Assembly (NCBI GenBank): GCA_017848205.1
Contig: JAGDDO010000130.1
Location: 1 to 9,060, forward strand
Origin: Oscillospiraceae bacterium
GTDB taxonomy: Bacteria; Bacillota_A; Clostridia; Oscillospirales; Ruminococcaceae
Length of the DNA stretch: 9,060 nt
Direction of reading: 5' to 3'
This document shows, one piece after another, positions 1-5,775 of the stretch. A model generated the notes under the pieces. It saw only the letters and a list, made by a program, of their open reading frames with translations, did no database searches and was not told where the DNA came from. Every line of letters begins with the position of its first letter. The first letter of the stretch is position 1. Made by a program: the position numbers and the translations under genes.

Positions 1-2
1 AG

Positions 3-686
3 GTAAAGGTTATCCGCGGCGATGTTGAAGTGAAGGACAAGCAGGGCAACGTAGTCGATGTAGCCAAGAACATCGCTCTTGACTACGAAGTTGAGGGAGA
101 TTTCCCTAAGTACGGAAACGACGACGACCGTGCAGACCAGATCGGTGTTGACCTTCTTGAGACATTCATCACAAAGATAAAGAAGAGACCTACATACAGG
201 AACTCAGAACCTACAACATCTATCCTCACAATCACATCAAACGTGGTTTACGGACGTGCTACAGGTGCTCTTCCTGACGGAAGAAAGGCCGGCGAACCAT
301 TCTCACCAGGCGCAAACCCGAGCTACGGTGCTGAACAGAACGGACTTATCGCATCACTCAATTCAACAGCCAAGATTCCTTATGAATGGGCACTTGACGG
401 AATTTCAAATACACAGAGCATCAATCCTGATGCAATAGGCAAGACTGAAGAAGAACGCATCAATAACCTTGTACACGTTCTTGACGGTTACTTCTCACAG
501 GGTGCTCATCACCTCAACGTGAACGTATTCGGCAGGGAATACCTCGAAAAGATCATGGAGGATCCGACAAATCCTGAGTACGCTAACTTCACTATCCGTG
601 TATCAGGCTACGCAGTCAAGTTCGTTGATCTTACAAGGGAACAGCAGCTCGACGTAATTTCAAGAACATTCCACTCATTCAGATAA
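3..686 (+). CDS. pflB: Pyruvate formate-lyase (formate C-acetyltransferase), C-terminal part
   Basis: The reading frame is open from the left edge, so the N-terminal part, including the catalytic Cys-Cys pair, lies outside the window. The enzyme converts pyruvate and CoA to acetyl-CoA and formate in the cytoplasm of fermenting cells. The C-terminus shows the glycyl-radical motif RVSGYAV, whose Gly codon is at 606-608; this Gly is made into a radical by the SAM-dependent activase PflA. The end, [17 protein letters not shown], matches the PFL family C-terminus, so the 3' end is complete (TAA at 684-686). Upstream residues such as [18 protein letters not shown] also fit PFL well. A GTG at base 30 is internal, not a start. 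A strong terminator follows 26 bases after the stop, and pflA, often the next gene, is not found downstream here. Identification is secure; only the 5' extent is unknown. Confidence 0.96.
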   Translation, partial: VKVIRGDVEVKDKQGNVVDVAKNIALDYEVEGDFPKYGNDDDRADQIGVDLLETFITKIKKRPTYRNSEPTTSILTITSNVVYGRATGALPDGRKAGEPFSPGANPSYGAEQNGLIASLNSTAKIPYEWALDGISNTQSINPDAIGKTEEERINNLVHVLDGYFSQGAHHLNVNVFGREYLEKIMEDPTNPEYANFTIRVSGYAVKFVDLTREQQLDVISRTFHSFR

Positions 687-712
687 TTCCTTAAAGGTAT
701 ATCCCCTTATTA

Positions 713-759
713 CGGCAGGATGTGCAGTGCTATACTGTACATCCTGCCGGTTATTTTTT
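713..759 (+). terminator. Intrinsic terminator of pflB
   Basis: A 16-bp stem (713-728 with 734-749, starting CGGCAGGATGT and ending ACATCCTGCCG, one G-U pair) closes a 5-base loop GCTAT. It is followed by TTATTTTTT. This is a textbook Rho-independent terminator and ends pflB transcription. Confidence 0.95.
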
Positions 760-760
760 A

Positions 761-868
761 GAAAATGTTGATTTATTCATAAATCAGCATGGAGTCCGGG
801 GCGAAGCCCCGCAAGTTCCGCCTCCGGAAATCCGGCGAAGGCGGATTTCCGATTTAATCAGTGTTTCC
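761..868 (+). repeat. 108-bp hairpin-rich intergenic repeat, copy 1 (MITE-like)
   Basis: This copy starts directly after the U-tract of the pflB terminator and has the same length and orientation as the copy at 5289-5396. It holds three hairpins in order: an AT-rich one with loop TTCA (stem TGATTTA/TAAATCA, 767-788), a GC one (CGGGGC, loop GAA, GCCCCG, 797-811), and a long one with loop GAA (825-851, 12 pairs and one G-G mismatch). The ends are imperfect inverted repeats: GAAAATGTTGATT at the left, and GGAAACACTGATT as the reverse complement of the right end. The two copies share 20 identical bases at 769-788 and 5297-5316. No protein-coding potential is credible. A non-autonomous mobile element or a dispersed structured RNA/DNA repeat are both possible; I do not recognise a named family. 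Confidence 0.8.
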
Positions 869-972
869 TTAAAGATCTTTTGTATATACTATAGGAAAAG
901 TCGTATCTTCTTTGAGAAAAATCAACAGATTACCAGTCTTTCAGATTTGATATGCAAAAAGTACAAATTCTG

Positions 973-1001
973 TTGACAAACCGCCATTTTTATTGTAAAC
1001 T
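973..1001 (+). promoter_or_regulatory. Sigma-A-type promoter of the unknown acidic-protein gene
   Basis: A perfect -35 hexamer TTGACA (973-978) is separated by 17 bases from TAAACT (996-1001), which matches 4 of 6 bases of the -10 consensus including the key first A and last T. The expected start of transcription near 1008 gives a leader of about 75 bases before the ATG at 1084. Confidence 0.75.
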
Positions 1002-1018
1002 TAATATAACGAATTATA

Positions 1019-1044
1019 GCTTCACATGATCATAACAGTGAAGC
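1019..1044 (+). promoter_or_regulatory. Inverted repeat in the leader of the unknown gene
   Basis: GCTTCAC (1019-1025) and GTGAAGC (1038-1044) form a perfect 7-bp stem with a 12-base loop containing the palindrome ATGATCAT. It lies about 11 bases past the expected transcription start and 27 bases before the ribosome binding site. It could be an operator or an mRNA 5' stem-loop; the sequence alone does not decide. Confidence 0.4.
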
Positions 1045-1083
1045 GTTTCCAAAGTGAAAGCGAAAGGCAGAGGAGGGAATCTT

Positions 1084-1929
1084 ATGAGCAGGATATTTAT
1101 TGAAGACGCAAAAAGAACAGAACTCGAACTCGGAACACAGAAGGCAGTCATTGCAGCAGTACAGTACACCTGCGACGATGAGACCAGATGGCTGCTCAAT
1201 AACTATTCGTGCGGTGAATCAAGTTTTCACGATTCTGACGAAGATATTTTTGAAATGTTTTCTGAAATGGACCTGCTCGAAGGTGCTGAACTTATCGAGT
1301 TTATCAAGATCGTTGAAAACACCGTGACAGACAGCTTTTTCGGTTTTGATCTCTGCGGCGGGGACAATGACCAGCTTATTGAAACATTATCGGCAGTTCC
1401 GGAAGATGAAGTAACTGCGCTTTTAAAATATGTTATGAATCTCACACTGTGCGAAAGCGGTGAAGAGGACGAAATGATCGAATGGGGTGTGGGAAAATAC
1501 TCTGACGAGATATACGAAGTTCCGTGCGATTTTTCAGGAATGACCGTAGAGGAAAAATTCCGCTACCGCCTTCAGCTTGAATCTGATATTTCACACGATA
1601 CCGTTTTTCACTACATAAACATCGATGAATATGACAGGCACAAGAAGATACTGAAAAAACTCATTCCTGAGATAGATGATGAAGATTACAGGATATGGAA
1701 GGAAAAATTCATTAATGAACAGCTTGGCATGATCGACAGGGAAAAGATCGTTACCTGTTCATACGCTTTTTCCGGATTAGGTCATTATGCTGATGTAATG
1801 CATGAAGATGACTATGACGTATTCAAAGACTTCATAACCGATAACGGATCCGCCGTCATGGAAGAGATACGCAGGGCTACCGATGAAGAAGTAAGACTTT
1901 ACATTGCACTAAATGTAGATGTGGCGTGA
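1084..1929 (+). CDS. Acidic cytoplasmic protein of unknown function, 281 residues
   Basis: I do not recognise this protein. The ATG at 1084 is chosen because AGGAGGG (1071-1077) lies 6 bases before it; an in-frame GTG at 1054 has no such site. The protein is strongly acidic, with D/E-rich patches such as HDSDEDIFEMFSEMD (residues 49-63), SGEEDEMIEW (125-134) and PEIDDEDYRIWKEKF (195-209). It has no signal peptide or membrane segment and appears mostly helical. Six cysteines (30, 43, 91, 123, 148, 225) are scattered without a clear CxxC metal motif. It is a single-gene unit with its own promoter upstream and a strong terminator 56 bases after the stop, so neighbours give no clue to its role. 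Codon use resembles the surrounding genes, so recent transfer is not suggested. It is very likely a real gene; its function is open. Confidence 0.88.
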   Translation: MSRIFIEDAKRTELELGTQKAVIAAVQYTCDDETRWLLNNYSCGESSFHDSDEDIFEMFSEMDLLEGAELIEFIKIVENTVTDSFFGFDLCGGDNDQLIETLSAVPEDEVTALLKYVMNLTLCESGEEDEMIEWGVGKYSDEIYEVPCDFSGMTVEEKFRYRLQLESDISHDTVFHYINIDEYDRHKKILKKLIPEIDDEDYRIWKEKFINEQLGMIDREKIVTCSYAFSGLGHYADVMHEDDYDVFKDFITDNGSAVMEEIRRATDEEVRLYIALNVDVA

Positions 1930-1985
1930 TCGTCTGGCCTGCGCAGCGGACAAACAAAGGACAAAACCATTTTCAGAGAAAAAAG

Positions 1986-2028
1986 AAAAGCTCAGAAACA
2001 GCGTAAAAGCAGTGTTTCTGAGCTTTTT
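1986..2028 (+). terminator. Terminator of the unknown acidic-protein gene
   Basis: A perfect 15-bp inverted repeat, AAAAGCTCAGAAACA (1986-2000) with TGTTTCTGAGCTTTT (2013-2027), encloses a 12-base loop and runs into a T-tract. The A-rich left flank means it could also stop transcription coming from the opposite strand. Confidence 0.9.
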
Positions 2029-2032
2029 GATC

Positions 2033-2076
2033 TGGTGACCCGTACGGGAATTGAACCCGTAATTATAGATTCAAAG
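2033..2076 (-). pseudogene. 3' fragment of a tRNA gene (T-arm, acceptor 3' strand, CCA)
   Basis: Read on the minus strand, the fragment has a T-arm ACGGG-TTCAATT-CCCGT (2060 down to 2044), an acceptor 3' strand ACGGGTC (2043-2037), discriminator A and encoded CCA (2035-2033). Upstream, CTTTGAA could be the end of an anticodon loop. No D-arm, anticodon-stem 5' strand or acceptor 5' strand (expected GRCCCGT) precedes it; a terminator hairpin does. From memory, ACGGGTCACCA is typical of clostridial tRNA-Glu, but identity is not certain. Such 3' ends are commonly left by site-specific integration into tRNA genes. It is not a functional tRNA. Confidence 0.72.
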
Positions 2077-2116
2077 AAAAAAGTGAACGCGGAAATATAA
2101 CTGCGTTCACTTTTTT
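2077..2116 (-). terminator. Bidirectional terminator after the symporter gene
   Basis: A perfect 14-bp inverted repeat, AAAAAAGTGAACGC (2077-2090) with GCGTTCACTTTTTT (2103-2116), lies 2 bases after the symporter stop codon. A/T tracts on both sides make it work in either direction. Confidence 0.9.
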
Positions 2117-2118
2117 TA

Positions 2119-3693
2119 TCAGTCTTCGCCGGTTTCGGCGATCTTCTTTGCGTTCTGTTCGTTGATCTCAGGGAAGAAGGAGAGCAGCGGCTCTTCCTTT
2201 ATGCCTTTGATGCGTCGGTTTACGTAGCTTCTGGTGATCTTTCTTACAAGCGGAGCGAGTGAGATAACACCGATAAGGTTAGGGATCATCATCATGCCGT
2301 TGAATGTATCTGAAATATCCCATGCAAGGCTTGAAGTGAGGACCGCACCGGAGATTATCATAAGAACGAAGATGACCTTGTAGATCTTTACTGCTTTCTG
2401 ACTCTTTGCACCGGCAAGATATTCAATGGCTTTTGAGCCGTAGTGCGACCAGCCGAGAACTGTTGTGAATGAGAAAAGAAGTATTGCTATTGCGATGAAG
2501 TAACGTCCTATTGCAAGATCGCCGATACTGAATACCGTGTTGAAAGCTTCCGCAACAAGAGTTGAGTCGCTGTCTGTTACTGCGATACCTGTTGAAAGAT
2601 CGATAACACCTGATGTGAGGATGGTGAGAGCTGTCATTGTACAGACTACTATAGTATCAGCAAATACTTCGAAAATTCCCCAGAGTCCCTGCTTTACAGG
2701 CTCTACAACGTTGGAATTTGAGTGTACCATAACTGATGAACCAAGTCCGGCTTCGTTTGAGAAAACGCCTCGCTTGCATCCCATGGTGATGACCTGCTTT
2801 AATGCGACACCGCCTGCCGCGCCCCAGGCAGCCTTAGGTGTGAATGCACTGCTGAATATTGCTGCGAAAGCACCGCCGATATGAGTGAAGTTCTTAAGGA
2901 TTATTACCAGTGAACCGAGGATGAATGCCACTACCATGAAAGGTACGATCTTTTCAGCGACAACAGCTATTCTCTGGAGTCCGCCGATAACGATGATGCC
3001 TACAAGTATCATGAGGATGATACCGAATATGAGCATGTAAAGTGTAACTGATGAACCGTTTGCAGATGTGTAGAGTATATGCTCTGAAAGCGGTTTTATA
3101 TCAAATGCTGAAGTGAAGTTTACGACGATCTTGTTGATCTGTCCCATGTTGCCTATACCGAATGATGCAAGCACGGCACATACAGCAAATATAACTGCAA
3201 GTACACGTCCTACGCCTTACATTCCACCATATCCGCCGAGGCCGTCTTCGAGATAGTACATGGCACCGCCGGACCATTCTCCGTCCTTGTTCTTGCGGCG
3301 GAAGTAGATGCCGAGAACATTTTCCGAGAAGTTTGTCATCATTCCGAAGAATGCGGCTATCCACATCCAGAATACAGCACCCGGACCGCCCGACATTATG
3401 GCAGCGGCAACTCCGGCGATGTTTCCGACGCCGACAGTTGCGGCAAGTGCGGTACACAAAGCCTGAAACTGTGATATCGAAGCTTTTTCACCTGTGTGGC
3501 CTTTTACTTTTGAATCGAAAATGCTTCCGACTGTTTTCTTCATCCAGTGACCGATATGTGTTACCTGGAAGAATCCTGTCAGTGTCGTCATTATCACCCC
3601 GACGGCGATAAGCAGCCAGACACCGATTTTTGTCCATACGACAGTATTTATGCTGTCGTTTATGGATGTCAGGTTTTCAATAAATGAACCCAC
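2119..3693 (-). pseudogene. alsT: AGCS-family sodium:alanine symporter gene interrupted by an in-frame TAA
   Basis: The product would be an inner-membrane Na+-coupled alanine/glycine importer with about ten or more membrane helices. The start is a GTG at 3693, supported by AAAGGAGAG 7 bases upstream. The first 158 codons carry the AGCS signature GGPGAVFWMWIAAFFGMMTNF and end at TAA (3217-3219). The same frame continues directly with GVGRVLAVIFAVCAVLASFGIGNM and the family motif VFSNEAGLGSS, to a TGA at 2119. Read through, the product is about 524 positions, normal for the family. So one substitution, with no frame change, splits the gene. The downstream part has a possible GTG start at 3174 but no visible ribosome binding site. 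A real nonsense mutation and a sequence error are both possible; conservation of both halves implies the change is recent. The gene lies downstream of pyk but is separated from it by two terminator hairpins. Confidence 0.87.
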
Positions 3694-3720
3694 AAATAAT
3701 CTCTCCTTTGTTAATGAAAA

Positions 3721-3763
3721 TAATAAAAACGCGGAAAACTGGTTTCGTCACGCACTCTCCGCG
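3721..3763 (-). terminator. Terminator-like hairpin in front of the symporter gene
   Basis: On the minus strand CGCGGAGAG pairs with TTTTCCGCG (9 pairs, two of them G-U; plus-strand ends 3730 and 3763) and is followed by TTTTTATTATTTTC. It lies only about 12 bases before the symporter ribosome binding site, so it may be a leader attenuator rather than simply a second pyk terminator. I could not match its 16-base loop to a known riboswitch. Confidence 0.6.
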
Positions 3764-3781
3764 ATTTGTGAACAGATCAGT

Positions 3782-3817
3782 AAAAGAAAGGGTATAGATT
3801 TTGCTCCATACCCTTTT
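3782..3817 (-). terminator. Terminator of pyk
   Basis: On the minus strand AAAGGGTAT (3816-3808) pairs with ATACCCTTT (3795-3787) around a 12-base loop, and TTTCTTTT closes the structure. It lies about 20 bases after the pyk stop. Confidence 0.78.
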
Positions 3818-3837
3818 GCTCTGTGTTTGCTTCAGTC

Positions 3838-5253
3838 TTATCTGACTGTTTCAAGACGGATAGTATTTGAATTGCCGGATTTGCCGTTTGTCTGACCGCC
3901 TGTCAGTATAACATTGTCGCCCTTTGTAAGCCCGAATATCTGTGTGGCTTTCTGCATGGCGTGATAGAACATTACGTCAACGGAGTTGAATTCCTCACTT
4001 AATACAGGAGTTACGCCCAAGCTTAAGTTGAGCTTTCTCCAGGCCTTGACAGATGTTGTCATACCGATTATGTCTACCGGTGGTCTGAAACGGCTCACCA
4101 TACGTACTGTCATGCCGGAAAGGGAACTGATAACGATCCCTCTTGCCTTTGTGTCGATGGCCATCGCACATGTGGCGTGTGAAAGTGCGTCGGTATTGTT
4201 CTTTATTACGTACTCAGTTGTGCTGAAACGCTTTGTGTAGTCAATGTTCTGTTCAGTGCGTTCTGAAATTTCGGCCATGTTTCGTACTGCAGCTACCGGG
4301 AATTTACCGGATGCAGTTTCGCCTGAGAGCATTACTGCCGATGATCCGTCATACACGGCATTTGCTACGTCCGAGATCTCAGCACGGGTAGGACGCGGAT
4401 TTGTTATCATTGATTCAAGCATTTCAGTTGCAGTGATAACACGCTTTCCGAGAAGTCTGCACTTCTTGATAAGATATTTCTGTATTGCAGGTACCTCAAC
4501 AAAAGGTATTTCAACACCGAGATCGCCTCGTGCGACCATGATGCCGTCAGCTATCTCACAGATCTCATCGATATTGTCAACACCGGAACGGTTTTCTATC
4601 TTTGCGATTATGTCAATGCCTTCACCGCCGTTTTCGTTGAGGAATGAACGTACAGCTTCGATGTCACGCTTGTTTGATACAAATGATGCAGCAATGTAGT
4701 CAACGTCGTTCTTTATTCCGAAAAGAATGTCCTCCTTGTCCTGTTCGCTCAGGTAGTCACCGCGGAGTACGTGGTTCGGGAAGTTCATGCTCTTTCTGTC
4801 GGAAAGGTCACCGCCGTTTATTACGTCACAGATAATGTTGTTTCCGTCGATGCTTTTTACCCTGAATGAAAGGAGACCGTTGTTTACAAGAATGGTGTCA
4901 CCGATATTCACTTCAGAGGCAAGATCCTTGTAGGTAACGGAAACACGTTCATGGCATCCTTCACAGTCGTCGCAGGTGAATGTGAAAGTCTCGCCGTCTT
5001 CAAGATGTATCTTGTGTTCCTTGAATGTCTTTATTCTGTATTCAGGTCCTTTTGTGTCAAGCATTATCGCTATCGGAAGATTCAGCTGTTCACGGACCTT
5101 TACGATGGTATTGATCTTTGCCTGCTGTTCCTCATGTGTACCGTGAGAAAAGTTCAGCCTTGCCACATTCATGCCGGCCAGACACATTTCCCTCAGGATA
5201 TCTTCGTTTTCGCTTGCTGGTCCTATCGTACATATGATTTTAGTTTTTCGCAT
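3838..5253 (-). CDS. pyk: Pyruvate kinase
   Basis: The enzyme catalyses the last step of glycolysis, moving phosphate from phosphoenolpyruvate to ADP. The 471-residue length is that of the basic form, without the extra C-terminal PEP-utiliser-like domain seen in Bacillus. Visible motifs: KTKIICTIGPAS at the start, ARLNFSHG (31-38), MLDTKGPEYRIKT (64-76), the active-site region IIAKIEN (215-221) with its catalytic Lys218, the metal/substrate loop MVARGDLGVEIP (239-250), VITATEML (272-279), and NPRPTRAEISDVANAVYDG (285-303). The C-terminal domain ends in GGQTNGKSGNSNTIRLETVR. The ATG start has GAGG 9 bases upstream. Two variations stand out: Glu where VITATQML is commonest, and a Cys-x2-Cys-x2-Cys-His cluster (94-101) in the mobile B domain. 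No clear promoter is visible between cheY and pyk; the repeat fills most of that gap. Identification is secure. Confidence 0.97.
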   Translation of the reverse strand: MRKTKIICTIGPASENEDILREMCLAGMNVARLNFSHGTHEEQQAKINTIVKVREQLNLPIAIMLDTKGPEYRIKTFKEHKIHLEDGETFTFTCDDCEGCHERVSVTYKDLASEVNIGDTILVNNGLLSFRVKSIDGNNIICDVINGGDLSDRKSMNFPNHVLRGDYLSEQDKEDILFGIKNDVDYIAASFVSNKRDIEAVRSFLNENGGEGIDIIAKIENRSGVDNIDEICEIADGIMVARGDLGVEIPFVEVPAIQKYLIKKCRLLGKRVITATEMLESMITNPRPTRAEISDVANAVYDGSSAVMLSGETASGKFPVAAVRNMAEISERTEQNIDYTKRFSTTEYVIKNNTDALSHATCAMAIDTKARGIVISSLSGMTVRMVSRFRPPVDIIGMTTSVKAWRKLNLSLGVTPVLSEEFNSVDVMFYHAMQKATQIFGLTKGDNVILTGGQTNGKSGNSNTIRLETVR

Positions 5254-5284
5254 TTGTCATTACCTCGTTATCAGTGTATATTGC

Positions 5285-5317
5285 TTAAGAAAACGCTGAT
5301 TTATTCATAAATCAGCG
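5285..5317 (-). terminator. Possible cheY-operon terminator supplied by the repeat
   Basis: The AT-rich hairpin at one end of the repeat has a perfect 10-bp stem CGCTGATTTA/TAAATCAGCG (5294-5317). Read on the minus strand it is followed by TTTTCTT, a plausible intrinsic terminator for fliM-fliY-cheY. It sits about 80 bases after the cheY stop. Confidence 0.5.
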
Positions 5318-5396
5318 CGGGGTACGGGGCTTAGGCCCCGCATTCTTCCCAAACCGAAATACGGCGAAGCCGTATGTCGGTTTATTCAGTGTTTGC
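5289..5396 (+). repeat. 108-bp hairpin-rich intergenic repeat, copy 2 (MITE-like)
   Basis: It has the same length, orientation and three-hairpin plan as the copy at 761-868. The hairpins are CGCTGATTTA/TAAATCAGCG with loop TTCA (5294-5317), CGGGGC/GCCCCG with loop TTAG (5325-5340), and a long arm of two 7-bp blocks around an A-G mismatch, AAACCGA-A-ATACGGC, loop GAA (5351-5383). The ends GAAAACGCTGA and the right-end reverse complement GCAAACACTGA form inverted terminal repeats. TTGCTTAA occurs at 5281-5288 and again at 5393-5400, flanking or slightly overlapping the element, and may be a target-site duplication. The right end abuts the cheY stop codon. Confidence 0.82.
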
Positions 5397-5765
5397 TTAA
5401 AAGCTGCCAAGAGCTTTGTTTACCGCCTGTATAAGCCTCTGGGGCTTTAACGGCTTCAGTATAAAATCGGAAGCTCCGAGTTTTACGGCTTCCATTACAA
5501 GTTCCCTGTGTGCTGATGCAGAGCAGATGATCACCTTTGCTGCATCGTTTTTCTCTTTCATTTCCTTCAGACATTCCATTCCTGATCTGCCGTCAACGGA
5601 AAGATCCATGATTATTACGTCCGGAGATTCCTTTGTGAATATCTCGCAGGCTTCCTCGCCGTTTTCCGCTTCAGAAATGTTTCTGTAATCTTCATTTTCA
5701 AGTATGTCACGTATTGCATCACGCATTGATGATGCACCGTCAACAATAAGAAAGCGCGGTGTCAT
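5397..5765 (-). CDS. cheY: CheY-like response regulator receiver protein, atypical
   Basis: A stand-alone receiver domain of 122 residues, the usual CheY length, last gene of fliM-fliY-cheY as in other Firmicutes. Phospho-CheY acts in the cytoplasm on the FliM/FliY switch to set flagellar rotation. The phospho-acceptor Asp54 (VIIMDLS), the switch Ser82 (VIICSAS) and the conserved Lys104 (FILKPLKP) are present. The acidic pair is changed: LIVDGASSMR has Asp9-Gly10 where DD is usual, so the residue matching Mg2+-binding Asp13 of E. coli CheY is lost. The proline usually four residues after the acceptor Asp is also absent (DLSVDG). Phosphorylation may be weakened or altered. The ATG is 10 bases past the fliY stop, with AAGGA inside the fliY end at a longish 14-base spacing. 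The stop codon TAA is directly at the boundary of the repeat. Receiver identity is secure; the chemotaxis role is inferred from neighbours. Confidence 0.9.
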   Translation of the reverse strand: MTPRFLIVDGASSMRDAIRDILENEDYRNISEAENGEEACEIFTKESPDVIIMDLSVDGRSGMECLKEMKEKNDAAKVIICSASAHRELVMEAVKLGASDFILKPLKPQRLIQAVNKALGSF

Positions 5766-5775
5766 TTATTATTCG

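Noticed and set aside
761..868. CRISPR array or riboswitch for the repeat copies
   Set aside because: There are only two distant copies, no spacer structure, and each is palindromic at several levels; no known aptamer core was recognised.
722..976. 84-codon plus-strand open frame downstream of pflB
   Set aside because: It starts inside the pflB terminator and runs through the repeat's hairpins; the protein is low-complexity Arg/Pro text with no ribosome binding site.
3101..3457. 118-codon minus-strand open frame overlapping the symporter stop region
   Set aside because: Arg/Cys-rich product in another frame of the symporter gene; not a frameshift partner, because the symporter frame continues unchanged on both sides of the TAA.
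3764..3837. Glycine riboswitch upstream of the alanine symporter
   Set aside because: The space is short and already holds the pyk terminator; the conserved glycine aptamer core was not found.
4244..4699. 151-codon plus-strand open frame inside pyk
   Set aside because: It is opposite a fully conserved pyruvate kinase reading frame and has Ser-rich antisense composition.
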